In this document: positions 41,310 through 52,884 of the stretch, piece after piece
Position numbering within the stretch: the stretch's first letter is position 1
Layout: every line of letters starts with the position of its first letter
Assembly: GCA_028753945.1 (NCBI GenBank)
Contig: JAPNXP010000014.1
Location: 4,712,001-4,776,000 of the forward strand
Source of the DNA: Hexactinellida sp. DTS-2022
Taxonomy: Eukaryota > Porifera > Hexactinellida
Length of the DNA: 64,000 nucleotides
Direction of reading: 5' to 3'
Position numbers and translations under genes: made by a program
The notes under the pieces: generated by a model
What the model saw: only the letters and a program-made list of their open reading frames with translations
Told to the model about the DNA's origin: nothing
The model's database searches: none

Positions 41310-43950
41310 TCATTTGTGTTTCTTCTGTTCCATTTCCTCAGCCCCACCTGACCCACCTAACTTCCTCTTGTAACTCGACTTATTGCCGCTGTTGTTGTTT
41401 GAGAATTGTGATTTCTCCGGCATTATCGGTGCACTAGCATTGTACATAGGAGCTGGGACAACTGCTTGCTGGGAGAAGGGAGATGGTCCCAGGAGCTTAT
41501 CATGGTACTTTATTATCGTGTGTAGCAGGGGAGGGAGAAGTAGACACTGTGTGAGGGTGTAAGCTAATACTGGTGAACTGGTGATCTCAGGTAGATAGCC
41601 TTCCACATGCATTTCAATCTTCACTTCCGGTTGCGAAGGGTTGTCAGGACTGAGTAGAATCACGAGTTTGACTTGAACAGCTAAATCAATTGGGTGCTCA
41701 AACTGTATAACGATGGAATCGACCGGATGGAATGAAACATCAAATATCCTTTCCACTCCATTGTCAGACACCTCTCTACACAGGATCTTTCTCTCTCTCA
41801 TCATTTGCACGTCTTTAGTGCTGCACATAAGGACCAGACTGCCTGCCATTGTGTTGTACACTAGTTGTCTACGTAGCACCTGAACAATCCCGATTAGCAT
41901 ATCAGCGTTGTTGAATAGAATATGTTCTACCATGCATGCTTTGTAGTTGTTTGCTTCATCGAAAGCTAGGAAGTAGTAGTGTGTCTCGCTCTCTACTGGC
42001 AGGGAGTATTGGTTCAGTTGACCAGATGGCGCTACCTACAACAATCAAGAGAATAACTATAATATTAAAACTCGATTGTTGGTTGTTTGATTGTCCGAAT
42101 AGTATTAAAGTGATGGGGGAATGAATATAAATAGCATATATAATTGAGATATAATCTAACTATAAATGTTATTACACTACAACCTCCCTTATCCGGGCAC
42201 TGTGGTCCGGAAGGTCCCGTAACTCGGAATTCTCCCGGATCTGAGAAATACAATGGCTGGTACACACATGGAATTCCAAAGTGTCTAAATCATATTTTCT
42301 AAATTGATTCAAAATTTAAAATTTTTAAGATTTTAATTAATTAATTCAGATATGTATCTGGTAAATAATTTTGTCAATAAACTCCATTGTTTATTAAATG
42401 AATGCAATATTTAGTTTGTCTTTACACCAAAAGTGTTCCCGAATCTGGGAGGTCCGGATGACGGAGGTTTTAGTGTAAATGTAAACAAGTATGCTGACTA
42501 CGAATTTCTCATTTACAAATGTATAATATGAATTCTATCATTTGTTGTTTACAAAAATAGTCATTGCAAATTATTGAAAATCCAAAATGGCTAGCTAGCA
42601 AAACATTCAAATTTGTAATAGGAATATTTATTGTTGCGATTTATAATCGAAAAGCGAGCCGCTTAGGTTGAATGATTCGTCGCCAAGCGGCCGAGACCGA
42701 AGGGTTCTTAATAATAATGAGCTGTGGCATCATTAAGGAATTATAATGACCAACATTTTATAATGCAATTTTAATGCACTTGGTAAGATCATTATTTTAA
42801 CAATAAATATTCACCTTTGCGAAACCGGGTTTTATACTAAAAAAGGTGGCGGCCGATATTTAAGTAAGCCTAATTATTAATTGTTACAAATAATAACTAC
42901 CTTTGTTTGTTCTGGCGCGAGACAATCTAATAAGGAATTTTCCTTCGTTGTGTCCGTGAGCATTCCATTGGTGCTGTTGGAAATCTGGTGAATATACTGC
43001 ATGCTGGTTGCAGATAGAGGAATAGCAGTGCCCAGCTTGAGGCAGTAGGCGACAGAGAGGTTGAGTTGCTTCGCGTGGCAATACTTTGCTGCTTCTGAGT
43101 TGTGCGATTGCATATTGTGCATGCTGAGAGATAGGGGGTCCGCTACACCTGGTACTGCAGAGAGGATTATCTCAGCAGACTGAGTCTTCTGTTCGTCTGT
43201 AACTTTTCCGAGAGAAATGTTGGGAAGTTTGAAGAATGTAATTTTAGCAGGAAAACCACCATCCGGGCGGTTCAGGAGTCCGATTGGTCCGTGCAATATA
43301 GCCTCTTCCTCCGAGCAGCGGTATTGGTTCGCGATGTGCGACAGATCAGTTCCAAGGGCTTGCAGTATGTTGTAGATGATGGGGTCATTGCTGGAATTAC
43401 TTTTTGAGTCATCAATAGCTGCTCCGAAATGTTCATTCGTGTCGTCTCTGCTGTCAACATGGATCTGAATGCTGTAAAGACTGACGAGGGATTTGAGTTG
43501 ACTCTTTGCAGCAGAAATGTCCCACTTTTGTAGCGATCTGAACAGCGTCGAGCAGGTTTCAGGGGGCGCTCCCCCGTGCCCAATATTGGTACCGAGTATC
43601 TCCCCGTTGGGCCCCAGACTGATCTCAATGTAGAAGGGCTTACAGCTTAGAAAGTAGATATTGTTTTCGTGATGAATGAAGATGAGGCCAGTTTGCCTGC
43701 ACAGACTTTCCAGGCAGCAAACTACCACAGCTGTTGAAGTGGGACGCACGGCCTCGCTCAAACGGTCCAAACAATACTCCAGGTCCCGTCGTGTCCTATT
43801 CGCGACCTGTATTTTCCCTTCTACATGCTGGAAGCGATGCGCGGGATCCTCAGCTTCTGCCTGTCGGCCTCTCTCCAGACGCAGGCGTATTTCTTCAACG
43901 ATTAATTTCAATCGGCTCTCAGACAGCAGAAAATCCATTGTCATGGTCAT
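41310..43950 (-). CDS. MED1: Mediator complex subunit 1 (two exons, 591 aa)
   Basis: Exon 1 is 43950-42901 (350 codons, ends EQTK, donor GTAGTT). Exon 2 is 42035-41310 (acceptor ttgttgtag, begins VAPSGQLNQYSLPVES). Both join in phase 0. The product matches the conserved MED1 core: LGPNGEILGTNIGHGGAPPE near residues 130-150, the VEHILFNNADML...VLRRQLVYNTMAGSLV segment after the splice, and a lysine-rich end. MED1 links activators to the Mediator middle module in the nucleus. At 591 residues it lacks the long disordered tail with LxxLL receptor boxes of vertebrates; one LPPLL lies in the core. Repeated start (MTMTMDF) with TATAAAAG at 43971-43977 makes the exact start uncertain. Confidence 0.88.
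42056..42707 (+). mobile_element. Decayed Helitron-like element in the MED1 intron
   Basis: Begins near tataatattaaaactcgatt and ends gaccgaagggttct, matching the family ends with several changes. A pogo-like MITE (42175-42475) sits inside it. It occupies most of the 865 bp intron. Confidence 0.65.
42175..42475. mobile_element. pogo-like MITE nested in the intronic Helitron
   Basis: 301 bp with inverted ends CACTACAACCTCCCTTATCC and GGATGACGGAGGTTTTAGTG between TA dinucleotides, plus internal ccggatctgag-type blocks. It splits the internal sequence of the Helitron-like element, so it is the younger insertion. Confidence 0.8.
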
Positions 43951-45418
43951 TGTGTTGTTCTAGTCGTTGCTTTTATATACTCGCTTTACACAGCAACATT
44001 GATAACGTGTCGGCATAGAATACTGATACTCTGATGCCATATAACTAACGGACGTGATATCCTTCTATTACTGATATTACAAGCTCGCTAACTCGATGTT
44101 CTCGAGATAAAGGATCGCTCACGTGCAAATGGTTCACATACCAGACTCTAGTTATTTATACTACGATCGTCTTCATACTAATAAGTTTATATTACATTTG
44201 TTCTATTTCTTATCAAAGAGCAGCGTAATCATAACTCTAATACATTGGTATTCATGGATTTTTAATTGATCATTTCCATTTGACTTCCCAATAAGTTATT
44301 TTTTGGAAAAAATCAGTTTGTGAAATTTTGATTATTTTTGCTAATCTTGGGCTGTATTAGCTTTTTCATAAATAACAATATCTGCTCTACTATAGTTAAT
44401 TACTGCTGAAATAATCACACTAGTTCTAAACATTTTATCATTACTTCGGGAAAGTAATGATAAAATTTTGCTAATCTGGGCAGTATTAGATTATTCATAA
44501 ATTACAACATCTGCACTCTGTACTATAATTAATTACAGCTGAAATAATAACACTAGTTCTAAACATTTTATCATTACTGTGGGAAAAATTGCAACTTGCT
44601 TAGGTAACCTATGTCATACTAGAACTCGACCTAGTTACTTACATCTTTAAATTAGTATACTAATGTATTTCTAATTTATACGCAAGGTTAATCAGGTTGA
44701 AAAGTAGATCCAAATTCTTAAATACTTATATCTAATATCTTTTGTGTAGTAAACTAACCTTAATTGGAAGAGCCTGGTCACATCTCCATGTAATTATCAT
44801 TGTTTCATACAGGATTTGCATGCAAGGGGGCAATCTAGGATATGTAGATTCTTAAGGGGGAATAAAGTAAAACTTCGCTTTGTAAGTGGTTTTTCTATGG
44901 GGGCACTTGAAGGATTAGGGGGGCAAGTCCGCCCTTACGCCATAGGCGTCTTAAATACGATGGATGGTCCTTCGGCCCGCCCGGACACTGAAATATAGGG
45001 GCGTGCCCATTCTCGTCGTAAATGAAGGTTGGTTCTTCGGGCCAGCCAATGAAATCCAGGGCAGTAGTTCGAACTACCTCTATGTAAGTGTATTATCATT
45101 CATACCTGCCGACTGTACAGGGATTTTAACTATTTTTGCTGTTCTGTACAGGCGTGCAGGGATTTAGTACATTTGTCCAGGGATTTTTAATTTGGACAAT
45201 TACTGATTGTGAGTCCAATAATACCTAAAAATACAGCATTAAAAAATATAGAAAAATGCTACATAAATACTACATAAAAATGTAGCATTTTGTTTGTGTA
45301 AATTAACAGTTCTTATTTAAGCGTAAAGGGAATCTCTCTACAGTCTAGTATTATAATTAAATGTTTTCTCCTTAAAAATGATTAATTTAATTTATTTCAA
45401 CCTTAATCAATATAAATA
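43951..45418. other. MED1 upstream region and unassigned DNA
   Basis: Immediately upstream of MED1 is a TATAAAAG (43971-43977, minus strand). A direct repeat containing ctagttctaaacattttatc occurs at about 44330-44450 and 44460-44580. Around 44815-45060 and 45100-45200 there are GC-richer blocks with wording typical of hAT-like MITE ends (cataggcgt, cctgccgactgtacaggga), but I could not define borders. No gene seen. Confidence 0.4.
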
Positions 45419-45604
45419 CAGTGGAGCCTCCCATAACGGACACTTCAAATAGCGGACAACTTCTAAATAACGGACAACCCTCGTGGCACGGATTTATTTA
45501 TTTAGCTTATGTATAATAGAAAAGCAACCTCTAAATAGCGGACAACCTCTAAATAACGGACAACGGTTCCGGTCCCAAGATGTCCGTTGTTCAGAGCTCT
45601 ACTG
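45419..45604. mobile_element. pogo-like MITE (186 bp)
   Basis: Starts CAGTGGAGCCTCCCATAACG and ends TTGTTCAGAGCTCTACTG, with TA on both sides. The interior repeats ATAGCGGACAAC and ATAACGGACAAC. Confidence 0.8.
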
Positions 45605-45679
45605 TATAGCATTATTGTATTTCTTTGCCATGCTTTCTGCATTGGCAACATATATGCAATGTCTTAAGCCCACCACACG

Positions 45680-45780
45680 ATGGAACTGTTGCATGCAACA
45701 GGGTAACATACACGGTTCAACAATGTTGTGTTGCATCAACATTTATTTTCGTGCAACATTGTTGCATGGAAATTACTTTA
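45680..45780. repeat. Unexpanded relative of the 15 bp minisatellite borders
   Basis: Contains gttgcatgcaacagggtaac, acacggttcaacaatgttg and gcaacattgttgcatgg. These palindromic GTTGCA/TGCAAC blocks also border the minisatellite at 20975-21244, but here there is no tandem expansion. Confidence 0.6.
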
Positions 45781-46202
45781 TTACACATGGTAAAATATTA
45801 TTTTAAATCAGTACTATACGTATAATCCCAATGGATCCCAGAAATCCATGATCCGTCACTGCTCGGGAGTAGGCATGGTACAAGCAGCAATTCCATTCAT
45901 TAAAACATAAGGCGGTAACTCCTAGTGCAAGATGTGAAACGCCCATAGCGCGCCTGACAACTTGTACATAATTTATACAATCGAGATTACTGTCAACGGG
46001 ACAGAATGCATGGAATGCTGCAAGATTTGCGCACTCAGATGCAAACATAATAATTTTGTTAGAAACTATAATCCTTTAACAAAACAAGGTGATCATAAAT
46101 AAAGTATATCGATCATAGTTATATTGCTTAAGAAATATGCCAATATTCAAATGACAAGTTGAGTGCACTGAAGATTAAGTTACCATGTTTACAGTACGTA
46201 TA

Positions 46203-46927
46203 TCTATATTATTAAATCTCGATTGTTGTTTGTTTGTGTGTGTGTGTTTGTTTGTCCGGATTGTATTAAAGTGATGGGGGAATAGAAACCGCAATTAATA
46301 TTGGGATATAAACTAACTTTCAAATGTCATAATAGGTAAACAAGTATGCTGAACACGAATTTCGCGTTTATAAATTTCTCATATTAATATTTGTTGTTGT
46401 TGTTTACACAAAATAGGTAAACAAATTAATGAAAATTCAAAATCAACCTAGAAGTTAGCTTTCAACGGGTATTATTGGTAAACAAGTGTGCTGAACACGA
46501 ATTTCGCGTTTATAAATTTATAATATGAATATTTGTTGTTGTTGTTGTTTACACAAAATAGGTAAACAAATTAATGAAATTCGAAATCAACCTAGAAGTT
46601 TGCTTTCAAAGGGTATTATAGGTAAACAAGTGTGCTGAACACGAATTTCGCGTTTATAAATTTATAATATGAATATTTGTTGTTGTTATGTTGTTTACAC
46701 AAAATAGGTAAACAAATTAATGAAATTCGAAATCAACCTAGAAGTTTGCTTTCAAAGGGTATTATAGGTAAACAAGTTAAAACTATGGAAATGGTAGAAA
46801 GAGTTGTATATAACTTCCTCTAACATTTTCCATGGTAGCAACGGTGGGGAGTAAGGCCGCATAGCGGCCGTTAACTTGAGGTGCGTAGCACCGATCTGTC
46901 GCAAAGCGACCGAGACCGAAGGGCTCG
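46203..46927 (+). mobile_element. Helitron-like element, well preserved
   Basis: 725 bp. Starts TCTATATTATTAAATCTCG after an A and ends GACCGAAGGGCTCG before a T. Three internal ~150 bp units follow a GT-rich head. The end region has hairpins GGCCGCATAGCGGCC, GGTGCGTAGCACC and GTCGCAAAGCGAC. No ORF for a transposase. Confidence 0.85.
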
Positions 46928-47281
46928 TTATACAATGAAAATCCAATCTTGTTGAATATACTATATCTACTCTTCAATTTGATTGAATTAATTCAATAAA
47001 CTGTAAGAGGGCCAGATTATTTTGGGTTAGTGGAGGCATTTGCCACCGGCCCAGAATTTATATTTTATATTTAAATTATTAAATTTCAATTTCTGCTATT
47101 CTAATATTGATTGTCTTTTTACAAGTAGTTGTCTCCATTCAAAATAGATGACGCAGAGAGTATATTCTGGATTCAATATTTCTGGCGATATTGAGCAAAA
47201 CTACAAAGGATGGGATTATTTAGAGAGACAGGTCACAGGGGGGTATAAAATTTGATGTGAATTTAAAGTTTACTTAGTTTT

Positions 47282-47770
47282 TACTGTGCCGACTATACTA
47301 TAGTATAGAGGGCCAGTATTGAAATGACTGTCTTGGTATATTATTATAATATTTAGTCCGTATCCTCTCCACAGAACAGAGTTTTATTAACTAAGAACTG
47401 AAATTTTCAGCATAGATGTCTCATGGATTACAGATGTCACCTGGGGTCAGGATTTTTGATAATTCACATTTCCATCCCAGAAGGTGACAAAACTTTTAAT
47501 CAATTAAATTCGAGGGTTGTCCCAGTCTGGATTATCGAGTAGCATTCAATTAGTATAAAAGGATTTTCTATCAATTGTTAAGTGTGCATGATAAAATGCC
47601 TAACAGAGGTTGTAATTTAATTGGTCGAGAGTTATTCATGCATTCAATCTGCTATGTGTGTTCATCAGTTATTTTTAAAGCATTTTTGTAGGCACTATTA
47701 ATCAACGAACGACCAAAATATAGTGCCTCCAAAGGACATGCTGTCAGACATAACTGTAATTTTAGATTTT
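47282..47770 (-). repeat. Decayed single copy of the hairpin repeat
   Basis: Contains a mini-element copy (47282-47316), ctccacagaacagagtttta, a decayed ggattacagatgtcacctgg and, near 47690-47770, a divergent hairpin (actatattttggtcg facing tagtgcctccaaaggacatg). It is much eroded compared with the array units. Confidence 0.6.
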
Positions 47771-47933
47771 CTATTTATATTATTCCAAGAATCACAAGAA
47801 GTGTATTAAAAAAATTAGCCCAATGGAAATTTTTAAAATTATTTGTAAATAGATATACTACTACAGTACTACTCAAATTTTATTGATTTTAAAATATACT
47901 ACTCTAATTTATTGAGTCTCTATATTATAATTA

Positions 47934-48010
47934 CGAGTCCTTCGGTCTCGGTCGCTTTGCGACCGTTCGGCCCTCAATTTACGGCCGCTGCGCGTCCTTA
48001 CTACGCATTG
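47934..48010 (-). mobile_element. Helitron-like 3' end fragment
   Basis: Reverse of the family's 3' end: cgagtccttcggtctcggtc, then GTCGCTTTGCGAC-type hairpins and a GGCCGCTGCGCG block. The 5' end was not found. Confidence 0.55.
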
Positions 48011-49731
48011 AACTAATCATTTAGAATTATACATCTTTGTGGTGTATTAAATATATTCCTCATAAAGTCCCCCTAATAAGAATGCTATACAATGTAATTT
48101 GTTTGGGAAATTCAAATTCTCCCATTTGTAGCGCAATAAATTTCAGCTGCACCATAAGGATAGCTCGATTCCAAATAATACTAAAAGAAAAACATGCAAT
48201 AAATAGACAAATGATTGCTTTGATGAATTTATTTTCACTCAATCAAATTGCAGCCTCAAAAAACCTTTCTATTATGCAGTCTATTTATACTAATTGAATG
48301 AAGTCTAGCTAATCTACACTAACAAACCCTCGAATTTAATTGGCTCAACATATTTTGTCACCTTTGGATGAAAATGCGAATATTTCTTTCAAAAACCAAT
48401 AGATCGTTGTCGAAGTACAAAATCACCCCTCGATACAAATTTTCAGCTTTCTATGACTTTACAATTAATTCTGGATAGTAATATCATTATTATTATTATT
48501 ATTATTATACTATCTTATATTGTTATTTAAATATTAATCTGGTACGTTAGTTAGCCATACTGAATTCTAGATTCCTAGATATTAATCACAAGTTTCAGAA
48601 AGAAAATGTACTTTAAATAAATATAAACTGCAATATTGTGTACTTAAAAAGCAAACAATTATATACAAGGAGAAATTAAGATACCTGATCTAACGCAATA
48701 GTGCATCTTTTGATAAACCTTTTAAAAATAAATAGTTATTCGTTCAATATTCCCTTTTATTAATTCACAGCGCATACAGAGGACATACAATTCAATCGGG
48801 TACCGTATACTATCTATAGTTTACAACCACACACGAGTGTCAACTGTTTATAGTTAATAATGTTTATCGGAAAAGTTGCTGAAGGAACGCTTCCATTGCT
48901 CTTAGTATGTATTTATGTTTGTGAATAATATTATGTTGATAGACACTAATTACACCATACCATTAGAATAAACAGATTGGGGTACTTAACAAAAGAGTGA
49001 TTACTCTCCGGAGGAGATAAAAGTGGACCCTCGCTAATCCGAAAAGCGATATTCTGATTCAAAATTTTCTGTTTCGATTAGTGAAGTAATACATTTTCTA
49101 TAGGGATCTATAAAAGGAGAGCCTCGATAATCCGAACAAAGCATCTAATGTACTACTGAAATCCTCGTATGATACATACACCAACCAACTAATCCTGACA
49201 CAATATGCTTCTAGTAGCGTATAAATGGCTGTTTAACCTACCGAAACACTTTAAATATGTATGTTGTTAATGTTATAATGCCAAAAATTTGCGATTTTAA
49301 GTCATTTTTATCCAATAACCATGAAGTGGCATAAGTGCCCCTGCCACGTGCCAATTGTGGAAAAGTGACACAAATGGGAATGTGGCTGTATTTCAGTGGA
49401 AAATAATCGCAATAACTAGAAATTAAGTACCTAGAGTAAATCGACAATGTGGTATTCAAATTTGAAATCAGAATTTGTATATTCTAATTGCCTTATAATG
49501 ATCATAAATTATATAGTTAATGAGTTTAACACCTCCATAAATATGTAAATTCAAATATAATTTAATTCAGCCCCCCCTAGCCCCCTGACTACGGGCCTGA
49601 TTTAGAGTTACACTTTAGCACTTTTGCACCGATTGGTAAGGCAGCCACTAGTTCAGTTGCATAATTTCCCAAAATTGCTCAACGATTCCCGAATTACCGC
49701 AGATATAAACGGGACTTAGATGTCAGATACA
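48011..49731. other. AT-rich sequence, no secure gene
   Basis: A 60-codon minus-strand frame (48060-48242) starts with a signal-like hydrophobic run (IICLFIACFSFSII) but matches nothing I know. An (ATT)n tract lies near 48487-48508. At about 49025-49160 there is a fragment with pogo-like end wording (ggaccctcgctaatccgaa, gagcctcgataatccgaac). Confidence 0.35.
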
Positions 49732-50251
49732 CAGGGATGGAAACAGCCACTAGCTGTCAACAGCAAATGAATATCGAAGCTGTTAACAGCTAGACGCTGA
49801 CCAAGGCAATAATTGAAATATTATTATATAATCATTTAGTTTCAAATTTCACTGTTATGTAAATACGATATACAATTCGAATTTAAACATTTTTGAGTAT
49901 AACTTTCTTTACTTGTCCCTTTGCCTTAATTTTTACTGATACAATTATTGAATTTAAACAGCTTAAATTGAGCTGTTAACAGCTAGAATTGACTGTTTAT
50001 AGCTCAAAATTGGGCTGTTAACAGATAGAATTGGCTGTTAATTAACAGCTCTAACAGCTCAAAATGGGCTGTTAACACTCATATTGGTTGTTAACAGTTT
50101 AAATTGGCGTTAATTAACAACTTAAACGCGACTTAAATGCAGTTAAGGTTTAATGCCAATTGGGGACGAATTCTTAGCTGTTAACAGCAAATAGTTAGCT
50201 GTTAACAGCAAACAGCCGAAATGGCTGCTAACAGCAGATTCACCACCCCTG
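49732..50251. mobile_element. MITE made of AGCTGTTAACAGC repeats
   Basis: Begins CAGGGATGGAAACAGCC and ends CACCACCCCTG, a hAT-like pair of ends. The interior has more than ten GCTGTTAACAGC or related palindromes in both orientations. I found no clean target duplication (cagataca against gagataca, offset by two bases), so the borders are less certain than for its neighbours. Confidence 0.65.
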
Positions 50252-50578
50252 CTGAGATACATCATCTGACGAAAGAAAATGACCGTGTGTCAGATCGAAT
50301 TCCGTTCCTATGTAAAGTCGATCATTCTTCCTTCTTTCGTACCGATGCCATAATACCCCTCCTCAGAACGATTAAGGATAACACCAATAATATTTGGTGG
50401 GTCGAAAGGTGATCTCTTGTCAACTTCTGGTACAGTTAAGATAATGTTATTCCCGACAACGAAAGTATGGACCTTTTTCGCGACTGTTTACCCATACGAT
50501 GAATCTGTTTGGATTGCCCACGCTTGGAGTTTACTCTGCTCTGAAGGATAAATATTTCCTTCTTTGTATCCAGCAGTA
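50252..50578 (+). pseudogene. Possible ionotropic glutamate receptor fragment
   Basis: One reading (about 50415-50550) gives LSTSGTVKIMLFPTTKVWTF, then FATVYPYDESVWIAHAWSLL and stop. The WTFFATVYPYDESVW part resembles the stretch before and into the first membrane helix of ionotropic glutamate receptors. The upstream frame (RTDAIIPLLRTIKDN) could belong to the same domain but is in another frame. Weak evidence; it may be a chance resemblance. Confidence 0.25.
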
Positions 50579-50586
50579 ATTGCAGT

Positions 50587-50991
50587 CATGGGCGGCGCCA
50601 GGAATCGAAGAACGGGGGGGCTGGGAATGCCTAAACTCTTTTTCGAGGGGGCCAAGCGTACGCTTCAAATTAACTTTTAATTATTTCGAGTAATAAGAAT
50701 ACACGTACAATTGCCAGAAAGACAAACAAACTTTAAAACATAAGCTATCGTACTCAAATTACAACTTTTTTGTCCAATTCAAAAGAATGCGCGAAGGCTT
50801 ACCCAAAATTACGGGGGGGGGGCTTGAGCCCCCCCGAATTTGGGCTGACGCCAGTGGCGTCGTGCTTGAATAAATTCTGGGGGGGCACAGAGTGTCGTAG
50901 TTAATGACCAGATCAATGTTTTTCGGGACAAGCCTCTAAAGAAGGGGGGGCCCGGGCCCCCCCGGGCCCATAGAGCACGACGCCGCTACTG
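50587..50991. mobile_element. Composite hAT-like element
   Basis: Flanked by the 8 bp repeat attgcagt (50579-50586 and 50992-50999). The left end is CATGGGCGGCGCCAGG; the right end is GCACGACGCCGCTACTG. Around 50838-50870 an internal ...GACGCCAGTG/CAGTGGCGTCGTGC junction looks like the right end of one MITE fused to the left end of another. Long G and C tracts lie inside. Confidence 0.75.
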
Positions 50992-51000
50992 ATTGCAGTA

Positions 51001-51141
51001 CATTATCTCTTCAAAGCATTCCTATAAAACCTCAATTTGCTCCGAATTGGTGCAAGCAGGTAAACAAGCCAGAAACAAAACACGCATGTAGACATGATTC
51101 CCAAAAAAGCCCAAACAAACAAGCAATAACCGTTCAGACAT
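51001..51141 (-). pseudogene. Partial copy of the seven-helix gene start
   Basis: Matches the ATG and first ~55 codons of the gene at 51779-52884, but a deletion near codon 17 shifts the frame and a second deletion lies at the far end. The upstream DNA is also duplicated (to about 51480, matching up to about 53135). The gene body is missing and is replaced by the composite element at 50587-50991. Confidence 0.75.
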
Positions 51142-51778
51142 AATGAATTAACAAAAAACAAAATTCATTTATGTAAATCCTACCAATGTATGTGTGTACA
51201 AACTTGTTGTTCTTACAATTTTGCAACTTAGTTATTACTAAAGTTTACATTATTCGGACTTAGTACTGTGATTACTTTGGAGCATTCTGTTGTAGCGAAC
51301 CAAGGGACTATCTAGCAATAGCAAACTCAAATCAATATTTAGAAATATATAATGAGACAATATGTAAACTTCAATAACATGGTGGTGCCATATTAAAGTA
51401 CCATAGTGAATTTTATGTATAAAATATCCTATCTAGCAAGCAATTACTGACAACAGTAAAACTGGAAATGATCTTAACATTTTCGTTCGGAAAAAAGGAA
51501 CGGAAGGTTTTAGTTTAATCAATTTGAATAATATTAATTAATTATTAACTTATAAAAATATTTAATTAAAATATAATAAGGGAAATACAGTGCATAATAA
51601 CAGGGGCGTAGAAAAGAACCAGGATTCGTAGGGCCTATGAGTCATCATTGTTAGAGCCTGTTGAAACTATTTGCATTATGATTAACTTATACTAATACCT
51701 CTCAGCAAATTAATGATAGAGCCATGACCTTACCAACCCTATCGGGGCCTACTCCTATGAATAATTACAAAGTACCCT
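51142..51778. other. Duplicated promoter region and AT-rich DNA
   Basis: 51142-51480 corresponds in blocks to 52885-53135, the upstream DNA of the seven-helix gene. The remainder to 51778 shows no gene. Confidence 0.45.
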
Positions 51779-52884
51779 TCAGATGAGAGGAGAGGCGAGC
51801 GGATTGTGAAAGTGAGTTTTGTAGTTAGATTTGCAGCCGAACTGTCTCCACAGACTCATGAACATTGTTGAGTAACCGTATCCGAGATATGGGATGAAAA
51901 TAAACGCGGCTCCTAACACTCCAAGGATAAACTTTGTAAAGCATAGAACAAAGAAGACCTCGTCAATCAGTGCCAAAGATAACTGTGAATTTTCGCAGAG
52001 TGATAAGCTGAAACTGGAGGAATATAAGTTGTGGCTTACGATCAGAGACGTGTGTAATACAACTCCTGTGAATTCAGAAAATAGCAAGAAGAAGCTGCCT
52101 ATCCAAATCAATGTGAATACCCTGGTGAATACTTGCTTCATTTTGATCTGTTTATTGAGCAAAATCAAGTTCTGACTAATACTCAAGTCAACTATTGTCC
52201 AACCAATGACCATGCTAAGCTTTCTGTACTGTTTCAACGCAGTAATCAGTGCTACAGTTATCAGTATTAAACTGAACCAGTTAGCAATAATACTTGTCAA
52301 ACAGAAAAAGGCTAATATCTGAGTGGTGAATACACACAGCAAGAAAAAGCAGATTAGATAAGGAATAATGGTTGATTTTATCCAACTTTTATGTGCGTAC
52401 CTCGCTGCTAAATACACAAACAACCGACTAATATCAGTCCCATTACCAGACAGCTGTTGGCTAAGATAAGCAGGTTGTAAGGAAGAGGCAATACAAGTGG
52501 CTTTATGCCACTAGTCATCAAGAGTAGAACGGAGAACTTTTCTATTGGCATAGTTTGGCTTGTATGAGTGGCATCAAACTGATATTCCCTAATGAAATAT
52601 ATGATATATGCAGCCCTTGCGAAAATAAATGCCAGCCATTCCATCAAATTAGTAAAGAACATAAATATATTCATTACTAATTGAGTCTTTGCATTATAAA
52701 CAATAATTAGCTGTTGGAAATCATTATCTCCTAGACTTAGACTCTTCAAAGCATTCCTGTAAAACCTCAATTTGCTCCGAATTGATGCAAGCAGGTAAAC
52801 AAACCAGAAACAGAACACGCACGTAGTCAGCAGAGACACGATTCCCAAAAAGACCGAACAAACAAGCAACAACCATTCAGACAT
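51779..52884 (-). pseudogene. Seven-helix membrane protein gene with one frame break
   Basis: The first frame (52884-52408, 158 codons) begins MSEWLLLVCSVFLG and holds about three membrane helices. The second (about 52423-51779, ~214 codons) holds about four (PYLICFFLLCVFTTQ, IIANWFSLILITVALI, FTLIWIGSFFLLF, FTKFILGVLGAAFIFIPYLG) and ends PLASPLI. The frames overlap by about 15 bases within one hydrophobic segment, so a single-base-scale frameshift or a sequence error explains it better than an intron; no normal splice pair fits. Seven helices with a short N-terminus suggest a lineage-specific GPCR-like receptor, but no family motif (DRY, NPxxY) is seen. Function unknown. Confidence 0.55.

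Noticed and set aside
42884-43963. Several other long frames overlapping MED1 exon 1, on both strands
   Set aside because: Shadows of the real MED1 frame; none shows a domain and they conflict with the spliced gene.
46830-46927. tRNA-like cluster of hairpins at Helitron-like 3' ends
   Set aside because: The stems are short independent palindromes without a cloverleaf, anticodon loop or A/B box; they mark the element terminus.
48060-48242. 60-codon frame with a signal-peptide-like start
   Set aside because: Too short, isolated, without upstream signals or family match; mentioned only within the region note.
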